Source: Micromonospora echinaurantiaca (GTDB lineage Bacteria > Actinomycetota > Actinomycetes > Mycobacteriales > Micromonosporaceae). From it: a stretch of DNA of 64,000 bases. Made by a program: the position numbers and the translations under genes. The first letter of the stretch is position 1. Each line of letters opens with the position of its first letter. The notes under the pieces were generated by a model. It did no database searches. It was not told the origin of the DNA and saw only the letters and a list, made by a program, of their open reading frames with translations. Shown piece after piece: positions 14,801 to 24,005 of this stretch. Location: assembly GCF_900090235.1 (NCBI RefSeq), contig NZ_LT607750.1:2678501-2742500 (forward strand). The letters run 5' to 3'.

Positions 14801-16063
14801 TCAGCCGCCGGTCACCGACGGCACCGGCGCCGGTGAACCGCCGGCCACCGCACCCGGGTGTGGCACCTGGGCGGGCGCCGGCCGCAGCCCGGCCGGTACG
14901 GGCAGTGCGCTGCCCTTGACGAACTCGTCCCAGCCGACGTTCCACGCGGTCCAGCCGTTGCCCTCGGTCAACTCGACCTCGGTGCCCTTGATGGTGACCA
15001 GGTCACCGACCTGGGTGAGGCGCATCAACCAGTCCGCGGCCTCGTTCGAGACGTTGGTGCAGCCGTGCGAGACGTTGGTGTTGCCCTGGTCCCCCACCGA
15101 CCACGGCGCCGCGTGGATGAACTCGCCGCCCCAGGTGAGCCGCTGCGCGTCCTCGACGTCGACCACGTAGGGGTCGGCCGAACCCCGGGTGTCGAACGTC
15201 GTGAACTCGTGCTTCTCCATGATCACCATCTTGCCGCTGGACGTCGGCGTGCTCGGTTTGCCCATGCTGACCGGGATCTTGCGAACGACCTTGCCGTCGC
15301 GCACCACCGACATCTGCTTGGTGGCGTTGTCGATCTCCAGCGCCACCTGGCGGCCGATCTTCGAGGTGGCCCGCCGGTCCTCGTCACCGACGTGCTCCTT
15401 GCCGATCGGCAGACCCTCCAACCCCGCCCGGACACTGATCGTGGTGCCCGGTCGCCAGAAATCGGGCGCCCGGTAATAGACCTGGCTACCGTCGGACACC
15501 CAGGACCAGGCGCCCGGCTGCGGCGGGTTCGTCTTCACGAACAGGCGCCGCTGCACATCCGCTCTGGCCTCTTTCGGAATGGGCGGGTCGAACGCGACGG
15601 TTACCGGCATTGCGGTGCCGTACGTCCGATTACCGGCGAAATACAACGTGCTGGTGATCGCCGGTTTCGACGATTTCGGCATGGTGGTGAAGGTGGTCTT
15701 CCGGGTGGTGGTGGCGCCCGAGTCGCCGGTGGCGGTCACCTCGGCGGTGTAGGTCCGCTTCGGCTGCAACGGCTCGCTCGGCACCCAGCCCGAGCCGTCC
15801 TCCCGCGGCTCCGCCTTGACCTCCTTCCCCTTGTCGTCGGTGATCCGCACCGCGGTGACCCGACCGCCCTTGATGGTGGTGCCCACCTCGGCACTGATCG
15901 GGACGTCCCGGGCCCGGTCGGCGGGTGTCAGGCTCACCTCCGGCGGGGCCGACCGGCCCTTGGCCGACTCGGCGCCCTTGCGATCCGCGGTGCAGCCACC
16001 CAGGACCAACGGTGTGGCCGCGATGCTCACCGCCAGCAGCGTCAATCGCCGCCTCAACTCCAT
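14801..16063 (-). CDS. L,D-transpeptidase lipoprotein with Ig-like domains
   Basis: The 420-residue lipoprotein has a signal with lipobox LVLGGC (Cys24). Two Ig-like modules (about residues 40-130 and 135-230) precede a YkuD catalytic domain containing the His of FIHAAPWSVGDQGNTNVSHG and the active-site Cys in SHGCTNVS, followed by a C-terminal extension. It forms 3-3 cross-links in peptidoglycan at the outer face of the membrane, like the mycobacterial Ldt enzymes. The ATG at 16063 has a GGGGGG site. A long Ala/Pro-rich tail ends the protein. The 595-bp upstream gap probably holds its promoter. Confidence 0.93.
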   Translation of the reverse strand: MELRRRLTLLAVSIAATPLVLGGCTADRKGAESAKGRSAPPEVSLTPADRARDVPISAEVGTTIKGGRVTAVRITDDKGKEVKAEPREDGSGWVPSEPLQPKRTYTAEVTATGDSGATTTRKTTFTTMPKSSKPAITSTLYFAGNRTYGTAMPVTVAFDPPIPKEARADVQRRLFVKTNPPQPGAWSWVSDGSQVYYRAPDFWRPGTTISVRAGLEGLPIGKEHVGDEDRRATSKIGRQVALEIDNATKQMSVVRDGKVVRKIPVSMGKPSTPTSSGKMVIMEKHEFTTFDTRGSADPYVVDVEDAQRLTWGGEFIHAAPWSVGDQGNTNVSHGCTNVSNEAADWLMRLTQVGDLVTIKGTEVELTEGNGWTAWNVGWDEFVKGSALPVPAGLRPAPAQVPHPGAVAGGSPAPVPSVTGG

Positions 16064-16658
16064 GATGCGTCCCCCCGTTTACGGCTTCCCTTCGTCACAT
16101 TCTCGCCGTCGGTAGCCGCCGGCCGCGCAATTTCGACGGATTCGGAAAAGCAATGTGCAGCTCCATTTCCCGCCGTGTGCCAGATAGCGGTAATTGGGCT
16201 GGGAGCCGGTTCGCGCGCCGGATACACCGTTCGGCCACCCGTGGCCGGGCCGTCCCCTGCATCCTCGACCGGGACCCCGCCGCCCACTTCGCCACCACCG
16301 TCGGGTCTGCCCGATCTGCACCGCCCGACCACGACCCGCCCGGGCCGGCTGCCGCCGCCACACGGGCCAGGGCCGGCTTTTGTCGGTGCGAACAGAAGTT
16401 TCGTCAGTCCCGGCAGAGCTTTGCCTTCGCTCATCGATAAGGGTACGGTGGCCAATCAGATACAAAGTTGTCCATAGGTCGATCAGTTGCCCCGCCTTCC
16501 GGGCGGCGGCCCACCCCGCCCCGACGGACGGGCGGCGCCGCCGCGTGCTGACCGCGACCATCGCGCCGGGCCCACGCCCGGCCGGTCCGGCGTGCCCGCG
16601 GACGGCCGGTCGGCCCGAACGGCCGGGTCCGCAACGCCCGGCAGGAAGGACCAGCACC
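16064..16658. other. 595-bp intergenic region, divergent promoters
   Basis: The region separates the divergent L,D-transpeptidase and Tat-exported isomerase-like genes. Small overlapping open frames exist on both strands, but none shows a ribosome site or recognisable protein. Part (16080-16200) is lower in GC than its surroundings. I see no RNA gene. It presumably holds two promoters and regulator sites. Confidence 0.5.
16421..16449 (+). promoter_or_regulatory. Candidate sigma-70-type promoter
   Basis: TTGCCT and TACGGT are separated by 17 bases, a fair fit to -35 and -10 boxes, about 210 bp upstream of the isomerase-like gene. This is by eye only. Confidence 0.3.
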
Positions 16659-17609
16659 ATGGACGAACTCGCCTCCCGACCACCGGCGTCCGGCCCGGAG
16701 TCGGTCAGCCGCCGCGGCGTGCTGCGCGCCGCCACCGTCTCGGCCGCCGCGGTCGGCGCCGCCGGCTTGCTCGGCGCGCCCGCCGCGGCCCACTCCGGCC
16801 CGGCGCACGGCCGACGCCGGGTCCCGGCCGACCGGATCAGCATCCAGCTGTACACGCTGCGCGACCAGCTCGCCGCCGACCTGCCCGGCACGCTCGCCGC
16901 GCTACGGCGGATCGGCTACCGCCGAATCGAGCACGCCGGCTACGTCGGACGGACGGCCGCCGAGTTCCGGGCCGCCCTCGACGACGCCGGACTGCGGGCC
17001 ACCTCCGGGCACGTCGGCATCCCGCAGCCGTTCGACCCCGACGCGTGGGAGCAGGTGCTCGCCGACACCAACACGGTGGGCTGCCGGTACCTGGTCCACC
17101 CCTGGTTCGGGCTGGACGCCGAGGGCCGGCCGATCCGCGACCCGGAGCGGTACCGGGCGCTGGCCCGGGACCTGAACCGCGCCGGGCGGCTGGCCGAGCG
17201 GGCCGGGCTACGGTTCGGCTACCACAACCACCAGCTGGAGTTCGTGCCGTTGACCGACGGGCGGACCGGGTTCGAGATCCTGGCCGCCGAGACCGACCCC
17301 CGGCTGGTCCACTTCGAACTCGACCTGTTCTGGACCTGGCGCGGCGCGCGGGACCCGGTCGACGTGATCCGCGCGCACCGCGGCCGGATCCGCCAGGTGC
17401 ACGTCAAGGACATGGACCACAACGCCAGCTTCGCCGACCTCGGCGACGGCCTGATCGACTTCGGCCGGATCTTCGGGTACGCCCGGGAGGCCGGGATCGA
17501 GGAGTACATCGTGGAGCGCGACGACGCGGGCACCCCGCCGCGCGCCCCGGCCGACGCCCTCGACACCGCCCGGGTCGGCTACGCCTACCTCGCCTCGCTC
17601 CGCTACTGA
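16659..17609 (+). CDS. Tat-exported xylose-isomerase-like TIM-barrel protein
   Basis: The 316-residue protein has a twin-arginine signal (SRRGVLRAATVSAAAVGAAG, ending near AAAHS) and a sugar phosphate isomerase/epimerase (AP-endonuclease 2) barrel: RISIQLYTLRDQL, FGYHNHQLEFVPL, HFELDLFWTWRG and IRQVHVKDMD. The conserved His/Glu/Asp ligands suggest a divalent-metal site. It probably isomerises or epimerises a sugar in the cell envelope; the substrate is unknown. The ATG at 16659 has AGGAAGGA about 8 bases upstream. It is followed 24 bp later by a secreted PQQ sugar dehydrogenase, so the two are probably an operon for oxidation of an extracellular sugar. Confidence 0.9.
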   Translation: MDELASRPPASGPESVSRRGVLRAATVSAAAVGAAGLLGAPAAAHSGPAHGRRRVPADRISIQLYTLRDQLAADLPGTLAALRRIGYRRIEHAGYVGRTAAEFRAALDDAGLRATSGHVGIPQPFDPDAWEQVLADTNTVGCRYLVHPWFGLDAEGRPIRDPERYRALARDLNRAGRLAERAGLRFGYHNHQLEFVPLTDGRTGFEILAAETDPRLVHFELDLFWTWRGARDPVDVIRAHRGRIRQVHVKDMDHNASFADLGDGLIDFGRIFGYAREAGIEEYIVERDDAGTPPRAPADALDTARVGYAYLASLRY

Positions 17610-17633
17610 GCCACGACCTCGGGGGACGCCCAG

Positions 17634-19721
17634 ATGAGAAGAGCCGCACTCCTGCCCGCCCTGGTGCTGGTGGCCGCCGGCCTCACCGCGCCGGCCGCGC
17701 CGGTCACCGCCGCGCCCGCCGCCGCACCACCGGACAGCAGCTTCCAGAAGGTCACACTCAACGACTACCCGGGCGAGCCGATGAGCCTCGCCGTGCTGCC
17801 CGACCTGCGGGTGCTGCACACCTCCCGGACCGGCGAGGTGCGCATCCACGATCCGCGTACCGGGCTGAACACGCTCGCCGCCGACGTGCCGGTGTACGAG
17901 CACGACGAGGAGGGCCTGCAGGGCATCGCCATCGACCCTGACTTCGCCCGCAACAAGTGGGTCTACCTGTACTACTCCCCGCCGATGGACACCCCGGTCG
18001 ACGATCCGGCGACCCCGGACGTCAACGAGGGCGACGCGCCGTTGGTCGGCACCGAGGCGGACTGGCAGCGGTTCCGCGGGGTGCTGCGGCTGTCCCGGTT
18101 CAAGCTGGACGGGATGCGGCTCGACCTGCGTACCGAGCAGAAGATCATCGACGTGCCCACCGACCGGGGCATCTGCTGCCACGTCGGCGGACAGATCGAC
18201 TTCGACAGCGCGGGCAACCTGTACCTGTCCACCGGCGACGACACCAACCCGTTCTTCTCCGACGGCTACACCCCGATCGACGAGCGCGCCGACCGGAACC
18301 CGGCCTTCGACGCCCAGCGCACCTCGGCGAACACCAACGACCTGCGCGGCAAGCTGCTGCGGATCCGGGTCAAGCCGGGCGGCGGCTACCGCGTCCCGCC
18401 GGGCAACCTGTTCCGGCCGGGCACCCCGAAGACCCGGCCCGAGATCTACGCGATGGGGCTGCGCAACCCGTTCCGGTTCGCCGTCGACCGGCGTACCGAC
18501 GACGTCTACCTCGCCGACTACTCCCCGGACGCCGGTTCGGCGAACCCGGATCGGGGGCCGGCCGGGCACGGCCGCTGGATGCTGGTGGACAAGCCGGCCA
18601 ACTACGGCTGGCCGTACTGCGTCACGCCGACCATGCCGTACCGCGACCACGACTTCGCCACCGGCACGCCCGGCGGGTACTTCGACTGCCGGCGGCCGGT
18701 GAACGACTCGCCGCACAACACCGGGCAGCGCCGGCTGCCGCCGGTCGAGGCGCCGCAGGTCTGGTACCCGTCCGCGCCCTCCGGCGAGTTCCCGCAGCTC
18801 GGCACCGGCGGGATCGGCCCGATGGCCGGCCCGGCGTACGACTACGACGGGCGCAGCACCTCGCGGGTGAGGTGGCCCGCCTACTATGACGGCGTCCCGC
18901 TGTTCTACGAGTGGACCCGCGACTACGTCAAGGAGTTCCGGCTCGACCGCGCCGGCGAGGTCGCCGACATCCGGCCGGTGGTGCCCTCGCTGGTGGTGGA
19001 CAACCCGATGGACCTGGAGTTCGGCCCCGACGGCGCGCTCTACGTGCTGGAGTACGGCGACGGATACTTCGCGGAGAACCCGGACGCCCAGCTGTCCCGG
19101 ATCGACTTCGTCCGGGGCAACCGGACTCCGATCCCGAAGATCAGCGCGGACCCGACCGCCGGGCAGGCGCCGCTCACGGTCACCTTCTCCAGCGCCGGTA
19201 CGGTCGACCCGGACGGTGACCCGCTGCGCTACGCCTGGGACTTCGACGCCGACGGCTCGGTCGACTCCACCGAGCCGAACCCGAGCTGGACGTACCAGAG
19301 CAACGGCTCGTACCAGCCGACGCTGAAGGTCACCGACCGCACCGGCCGGTCCGCGGCGGCCACCCTGCCGCTGCTGATCGGGCCGCGGGCGCCGATCGTC
19401 GAGTTCGTCAGCCCGGTCGCCGGTCAGCCGTTCGAGTTCGGGCAGACCGTCGCGTTCCAGGTGAAGGTCACCGACGACCGCCCGGTGGACTGCTCACGGG
19501 TGCGGGTCACCTACATCCTCGGGCACGACGAGCACGGGCATCCGCTGTCCAGCGCCGCCGGGTGCACCGGCAGCATCGCCACCTTCGTCGACGGTGGACA
19601 CGGCGGAGCGCCCAACCTGTCGGCGGTCTTCGTCGCCGAGTACACCGACGCGCCGACCGAGCCGGACGTACCGCCGCAGACCGGCACCGCCACGGTGGTG
19701 CTGTACCCGTCGGCGTCCTGA
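17634..19721 (+). CDS. Secreted PQQ-dependent sugar dehydrogenase with PKD domain
   Basis: The 695-residue protein has a signal peptide (RRAALLPALVLVAAGL...APA). A glucose/sorbosone dehydrogenase-type propeller spans about residues 40-480 (DEEGLQGIAIDPDFARNKWV, CHVGGQIDFDSAGNLYLSTG, NDLRGKLLRI, IYAMGLRNPFRFAVD). A PKD domain follows at about 505-585 (DPDGDPLRYAWDFDADGSVD), then an Ig-like C-terminal domain (EFVSPVAGQPFEFGQTVAFQ). It would oxidise an aldose or related alcohol outside the cell using PQQ; no PQQ synthesis genes are in view. The start has GGGGGA upstream. It is an operon partner of the isomerase-like gene. Confidence 0.9.
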   Translation: MRRAALLPALVLVAAGLTAPAAPVTAAPAAAPPDSSFQKVTLNDYPGEPMSLAVLPDLRVLHTSRTGEVRIHDPRTGLNTLAADVPVYEHDEEGLQGIAIDPDFARNKWVYLYYSPPMDTPVDDPATPDVNEGDAPLVGTEADWQRFRGVLRLSRFKLDGMRLDLRTEQKIIDVPTDRGICCHVGGQIDFDSAGNLYLSTGDDTNPFFSDGYTPIDERADRNPAFDAQRTSANTNDLRGKLLRIRVKPGGGYRVPPGNLFRPGTPKTRPEIYAMGLRNPFRFAVDRRTDDVYLADYSPDAGSANPDRGPAGHGRWMLVDKPANYGWPYCVTPTMPYRDHDFATGTPGGYFDCRRPVNDSPHNTGQRRLPPVEAPQVWYPSAPSGEFPQLGTGGIGPMAGPAYDYDGRSTSRVRWPAYYDGVPLFYEWTRDYVKEFRLDRAGEVADIRPVVPSLVVDNPMDLEFGPDGALYVLEYGDGYFAENPDAQLSRIDFVRGNRTPIPKISADPTAGQAPLTVTFSSAGTVDPDGDPLRYAWDFDADGSVDSTEPNPSWTYQSNGSYQPTLKVTDRTGRSAAATLPLLIGPRAPIVEFVSPVAGQPFEFGQTVAFQVKVTDDRPVDCSRVRVTYILGHDEHGHPLSSAAGCTGSIATFVDGGHGGAPNLSAVFVAEYTDAPTEPDVPPQTGTATVVLYPSAS

Positions 19722-19728
19722 CGGCCGA

Positions 19729-19766
19729 GCCGGCGGCGGGCCCGGGCGACCGGGTCCGCCGCCGGC
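19729..19766. terminator. Terminator between sugar dehydrogenase and beta-helix genes
   Basis: A 17-bp stem with one G-U pair and a GCGA tetraloop lies between converging genes. Confidence 0.75.
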
Positions 19767-19788
19767 CGCCGGTGGGCGCCCGGCGGCA

Positions 19789-21468
19789 TCACCCCTCGTC
19801 GTCGTGGCCGTAGTTGCGTTCCCACCGGCCACCGACCGGCGGGGTGTCCGCGCGGACGGCGGCGTCGACGTTGCCGGCCAGGTCGTTGTCCACCACCCGG
19901 CAGTCCACGCAGCAGCCCTGGTCGGTGATCCAGATTCCGTGGGTCTGGGTGGCCGGGCCACGGTTGTCCCAGATCCGGTTGCCCCGCACGGTCGCCGAGG
20001 TGAGGTCCGCGTTGACCGTGATCCCGGCCCGCACCGGCGGCGCGGACGGCAGCTCGTACGGCGTCCCCGGTTTCGGGGTGTCCCCGCTCCAGGCGGTGAA
20101 CGCGCCGGGCCGGATCGGCGCCAGGGTCAGCGTGTCGGCGTCGTTCGCCGCCACCACCGCGATCGCCCGGCCGACCCGCACCACCTTTCCCCGGTGCCCG
20201 TCGTTCGGCCAGGTCGCCGTCCGGTCCACCACGGACTTCTCGCTGTACCGCACCGAGTCGCCGTGCCCGGTCATCGCCGGCGCCACCTGCCGGCCGTTGT
20301 TGCGGATCCGGTTGTCCATCACGATCGCGTCCCGGACCGGCCGGTCGAAGCGGATCGCGTCGCCGCCGTTGCCGTAGAAGTCGTTGCTCTCGATGACGAT
20401 CTCCTCGGCCACGTCCTGTCCCGCCGCGCCGAGGCTGCGCTGGTGGTAGCCGTGCCGGCCATTGCCGCTGACCCGGTTGCCCCGGATGGTGTACGGCCCG
20501 GGAGTGTTGCCGATGCTGACCCCGTCGCGCAGGTTGCCGTCGATCACGCAGTCGGTCAGGATGCCGCCCCGCCCGGCGGTGTGCGTGGTGCCCTTCGCCG
20601 AGACGTGGAAGCCGGCCTCCAGGTTGCCGGTCATCGTGCAGGCGGTGACGATCAGGCCGTTGGCGCCCCAGTCGGAGATGCCGAACCGGTTGCCCTGGGC
20701 GTGGCAGCCCATCACCTTGATCCCGCGCGGACGCAGCCCGCCGGCCTCCTGCAGCTCCAGGAAGATGCCGTTGGTGGCGTTGGCCACCGCGCTGCAGTTG
20801 ACGATGGCGAGCCGTTCGATGCTGCCCCACCCGCCGATCCCGATCCCGATCCCGGCGCCGCCCATCTCGGTGCCGTTGTCCAGCCGTCCGCACCCCACCA
20901 CCAGCACCCGGTCGATCGCGCAGTCCTGCAGGAAGTCGCAGCCCAACCCGGTGGCCGCGGTGTGGTGGATGTAGAGGTTGCGGAAGATGCCACGGACCAC
21001 GTACTGCAGCCCGAGCCCCTTGGCGAGCGGGCTGTACTCCGCCGACGCCACCTGGGAGCCGTCGATCTCGAAGTCGGCGAAGGTGCAGTCGGCCAGGTGC
21101 CGGTCCCGGCCGGCGTCGTGCAGCTGCGCGGTGTGGAAGGCCAGCGGCACCGGCTCGGCCCGGTTGCCGGCGTTGCTGAGCACGAACCGGGTCGCCCCCG
21201 GCCCGGCGCCGACCAGCGACACCCCGCTGCGCCACACCGTGCCCGCGTCGCGGATCGAGTAGACCCCCGGCGGGCAGTGGATGACCCGGGCCCGCCCGTC
21301 CGCCTCGTACGCGTCGCCGAGCAGGTCGACCAGGGCCGCGAGGGCGGGCTGGTCGTTGGTCACCCCGTCGCCGGTCAGGCCGTGCTGGCGGGCGTCGCAG
21401 AGCAGCGGCGCCCCGGCAACCGGATGCGGCCGGATGTCGGAAGCCACGGTCATGCCCGGGTGCGCCAC
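19789..21468 (-). CDS. Right-handed parallel beta-helix protein (pectate-lyase-like)
   Basis: The 559-residue protein starts with the Pectate_lyase_3 type motif (DARQHGLTGDGVTNDQPALA, then RVIHCPPGVYSI). Many short Asn/Gly-rich helical-coil repeats follow (GNRFGISDWGANGLIVTACT, DNRIRNNGRQ, GNRIWDNRGPA). It lacks a clear signal peptide, so the location is uncertain. Such proteins bind or cleave polysaccharides; no catalytic set can be assigned. The GTG at 21468 is chosen because GGGGAG is 7 bases upstream; ATG at 21453 is the alternative. It converges with the sugar dehydrogenase. Confidence 0.82.
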   Translation of the reverse strand: MAHPGMTVASDIRPHPVAGAPLLCDARQHGLTGDGVTNDQPALAALVDLLGDAYEADGRARVIHCPPGVYSIRDAGTVWRSGVSLVGAGPGATRFVLSNAGNRAEPVPLAFHTAQLHDAGRDRHLADCTFADFEIDGSQVASAEYSPLAKGLGLQYVVRGIFRNLYIHHTAATGLGCDFLQDCAIDRVLVVGCGRLDNGTEMGGAGIGIGIGGWGSIERLAIVNCSAVANATNGIFLELQEAGGLRPRGIKVMGCHAQGNRFGISDWGANGLIVTACTMTGNLEAGFHVSAKGTTHTAGRGGILTDCVIDGNLRDGVSIGNTPGPYTIRGNRVSGNGRHGYHQRSLGAAGQDVAEEIVIESNDFYGNGGDAIRFDRPVRDAIVMDNRIRNNGRQVAPAMTGHGDSVRYSEKSVVDRTATWPNDGHRGKVVRVGRAIAVVAANDADTLTLAPIRPGAFTAWSGDTPKPGTPYELPSAPPVRAGITVNADLTSATVRGNRIWDNRGPATQTHGIWITDQGCCVDCRVVDNDLAGNVDAAVRADTPPVGGRWERNYGHDDEG

Positions 21469-21562
21469 GTCGTCTCCCCTCGGCGACTGGGCCACCCGCT
21501 TTCCCGGTCCGTCTGCCGGGAAACGCCGGCGGCGACCAGCCGCGGGGCGAGGGGCGCCCTGT

Positions 21563-21594
21563 CCGGCGGTCCCGGCCCGAGCCGGGACCGCCGG
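21563..21594 (-). terminator. Terminator of the 2-oxoacid dehydrogenase operon
   Basis: A perfect 14-bp stem CCGGCGGTCCCGGC / GCCGGGACCGCCGG with loop CCGA lies directly after the E2 stop codon. Confidence 0.8.
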
Positions 21595-21600
21595 CGCCGG

Positions 21601-22995
21601 TCAGACGGTGGCGATCAGCAGCGCCGGCCGCTCGACACAGTCGGCGACGTGCCGCAGGAACCCGCCGGCCACCCCACCGTCGCAGACCCGGTGGTCGAAG
21701 GTGAGGCTGAGCTGGGTCACCTTGCGGACCGCGAGCTGCCCGTCGACCACCCACGGCTTGTCCACGATCCGCCCCACCCCGAGCAGCGCCGCCTCCGGGT
21801 GGTTGATGATCGGGGTGGAGCCGTCGACACCGAACACCCCGTAGTTGTTCAGGGTGAACGTGCCGCCAGTGAGCCGGGCCGGCGGCAGCGTGCCGGCCCG
21901 CGCCGCGGTGGTGGTGGCCGCCAGTTCGGCGGCCAGCTCGCCGGTGGTCAACCGCTGCGCGTCCCGGACCACCGGCACGACCAGGCCGCGGTCGGTCTGC
22001 GCGGCGATGCCCAGGTGCACCGCGGCGGACTGGACGATCCGCTGCGCCTCGGTGTCCACCCGGGCGTTGAGCTGCGGGTAACGGCGCAGCCCGGACAGAC
22101 AGATCCGGGCCAGCAGGGCCAGGATGCTCACCGGCGCGTCCGGGGTCGCCGCGTTGATCGCCGCCCGGGTCTCCAGCAGCGCGGTGGCGTCCACGTCCAC
22201 CCAGATGGTGACCTCGGGGATCTCCCGCCGGCTGCGGGACAGCTTGTCGGCGATCGCCTTGCGGATGCCGGTCAGCGGGATGACCACGTCGCCGGCGCCG
22301 GCCGGGGCGAGGCCGACGTGCGCCGCCGGCGGGCCGGCCGGCTCCGGGTGGTCCGGCACCGCGGCCAGCCGGGCGGGCGTCGCCGCCACGGCAGCCTCGA
22401 CGTCGGCCCGGCGGACCACACCGCCGGGGCCGGTGCCGCGCAGCGCGGCCAGGTCCAGGCCGTGCTCGCGGGCCAGCCGGCGCACGATCGGCGAGATGAC
22501 CAAGGGGCCCGGCGCGACCGACGCGGTCTCTGGCGCCGGGACGACCGGCGCGACCGACGCGGTCTCTGGCGCCAGGGCGGCCGGCGCGGCCACGGGCTCC
22601 GGGGCGACCGCGAGCCGGGGCCGACGCCGCCGCCGGCCCGACCCGCCGTGGCCGGTGCCGTAGCCGATCAGGACGTTGCCGGAGCCGGCCCGCTCCTCCT
22701 CCCGGTAGGTGGCGTGCCCTGCCGGTTCGCCGCCGGCGGCGTCCGCCGGGGCGATGGTGATCAGCGGCTGGCCGACCGGCCGGACCTCACCCGCCGCGCC
22801 GTGCAGGGCCACCACCCGGCCGGCGTACGGGCAGGGCACGTCGACGACGGCCTTGGCGGTCTCCACCTCGACCACCGTCTGGTCCACGGTGACCATGTCG
22901 CCGACGGCGACCCGCCACTCGACGATCTCCGCCTCGGTCAGCCCCTCGCCCAGGTCGGGCAGGAGGAACACCTGGGCCCCGTCGACGGTGGTCAT
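21601..22995 (-). CDS. bkdC: 2-oxoacid dehydrogenase E2 (dihydrolipoyl acyltransferase)
   Basis: The 464-residue E2 has one lipoyl domain (LPDLGEGLTEAEIVEW; lipoyl Lys48 in VETAKAVVDV) and a Pro/Ala/Gly-rich linker with an internal duplication. A peripheral subunit-binding domain (ISPIVRRLAREHGLDLAALRGTGPGG) is followed by a C-terminal catalytic domain ending in FDHRVCDGGVAGGFL with the catalytic His and Asp. It transfers acyl groups from lipoamide to CoA. The ATG at 22995 overlaps the E1 beta stop (ATGA), so translation is coupled. Sequence style and the Lrp regulator favour branched-chain over pyruvate substrates, but this is not proven. The E3 gene is not in view. Confidence 0.9.
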   Translation of the reverse strand: MTTVDGAQVFLLPDLGEGLTEAEIVEWRVAVGDMVTVDQTVVEVETAKAVVDVPCPYAGRVVALHGAAGEVRPVGQPLITIAPADAAGGEPAGHATYREEERAGSGNVLIGYGTGHGGSGRRRRRPRLAVAPEPVAAPAALAPETASVAPVVPAPETASVAPGPLVISPIVRRLAREHGLDLAALRGTGPGGVVRRADVEAAVAATPARLAAVPDHPEPAGPPAAHVGLAPAGAGDVVIPLTGIRKAIADKLSRSRREIPEVTIWVDVDATALLETRAAINAATPDAPVSILALLARICLSGLRRYPQLNARVDTEAQRIVQSAAVHLGIAAQTDRGLVVPVVRDAQRLTTGELAAELAATTTAARAGTLPPARLTGGTFTLNNYGVFGVDGSTPIINHPEAALLGVGRIVDKPWVVDGQLAVRKVTQLSLTFDHRVCDGGVAGGFLRHVADCVERPALLIATV

Positions 22996-24005
22996 GCCGC
23001 GCTGCCTTCCGCGAGCCAGCGCGGGTCGGGCTGGTCGTCCCACTGCAGGCGGGCCACCGCGTCCAGCACGCGGTCCACCCCGGGCAGGTGGGTGTGCTCC
23101 AGCATCGGCGCCGGGTACGGGATGTCCAGCCCGCTGACCCGCAGCACCGGGGCGTGCAGGGCGTGGAAACAGCGCTCCTGCACCCGGGCGGCGATCTCGG
23201 CGCCCACCCCGGCGAAACCCTGCGCCTCCTGGATCACCACGCAGCGTCCGGTGCGCCGCACCGAGGCGGTGACCGTGGCGTCGTCGAACGGCACGATGCT
23301 GCGCACGTCCACCACCTCCAGGTCCCAGCCCTCCTCGCGGGCGGCCTCGGCGGCCTCCAGCGCGACCGGCACCGCCGGCCCGTACGCCACCAGGGTGGCG
23401 TCGCGGCCGGGCCGGCGCACGACCGCCCGGCCGAACGGCTCGGTACGCGCCGGCAGCTGCGCCTCGGCGCTGGAGAAGTAGAGCTTCTTCGGCTCCATGA
23501 AGACCACCGGGTCGGGGTCGGCGATCGCCTCGCGCAGCAGCGAGTACGCGTCCTCGACGGTGGCCGGGGTGACCACCTTCAGGCCGGGGGTGTGCGCGTA
23601 GTAGGCCTCGCTGGAGTCGCAGTGGTGCTCCACCCCGCCGATGCCGCCGGCGTACGGCACCCGGATGACGATCGGCACGCTGAGCGCGCCCCGGGTGCGG
23701 TTGCGCAGCTTCGCCACGTGCGAGGCGATCTGCTCGAACGCCGGGTAGGCGAACGCGTCGAACTGCATCTCGACCACCGGGCGCAGCCCGGACATGGCCA
23801 GGCCGACCGCGAAGCCGACGATGCCGGCCTCGGCGAGCGGGGTGTCGAAGCAGCGCTTGTCGCCGAACCGGGCCAGCAGCCCGTCGGTGATCCGGAAGAC
23901 GCCGCCGAGCTGCCCGACGTCCTCGCCGAAGACGACCACCCGCTCGTCCTCAGCCAGCGCGTCGGCGAGGGCGTCGTTGAGCGCCTTCGCCATGGTGGTG
24001 GCCAT
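22992..24005 (-). CDS. bkdB: Branched-chain-type 2-oxoacid dehydrogenase E1 beta
   Basis: The 337-residue E1 beta subunit carries family blocks VVVFGEDVGQLGGVFRIT, FDTPLAEAGIVGFAVGLAM, EMQFDAFAYPAFEQIASHVA and the C-terminal transketolase domain. With E1 alpha it forms the thiamine-diphosphate enzyme that decarboxylates 2-oxo acids and acylates lipoamide on E2. The start at 24005 overlaps the E1 alpha stop by one base (TGATG) and its own stop overlaps the E2 start, so the three genes are one translationally coupled operon. This pair is distinct from the divergent E1 pair at 57-59 kb. Confidence 0.92.
   Translation of the reverse strand: MATTMAKALNDALADALAEDERVVVFGEDVGQLGGVFRITDGLLARFGDKRCFDTPLAEAGIVGFAVGLAMSGLRPVVEMQFDAFAYPAFEQIASHVAKLRNRTRGALSVPIVIRVPYAGGIGGVEHHCDSSEAYYAHTPGLKVVTPATVEDAYSLLREAIADPDPVVFMEPKKLYFSSAEAQLPARTEPFGRAVVRRPGRDATLVAYGPAVPVALEAAEAAREEGWDLEVVDVRSIVPFDDATVTASVRRTGRCVVIQEAQGFAGVGAEIAARVQERCFHALHAPVLRVSGLDIPYPAPMLEHTHLPGVDRVLDAVARLQWDDQPDPRWLAEGSAA

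Noticed and set aside
16079..16891. Possible genes in the 595-bp gap before the Tat-exported protein
   Set aside because: Frames on both strands overlap each other and the real gene, lack ribosome sites and show no recognisable motif.
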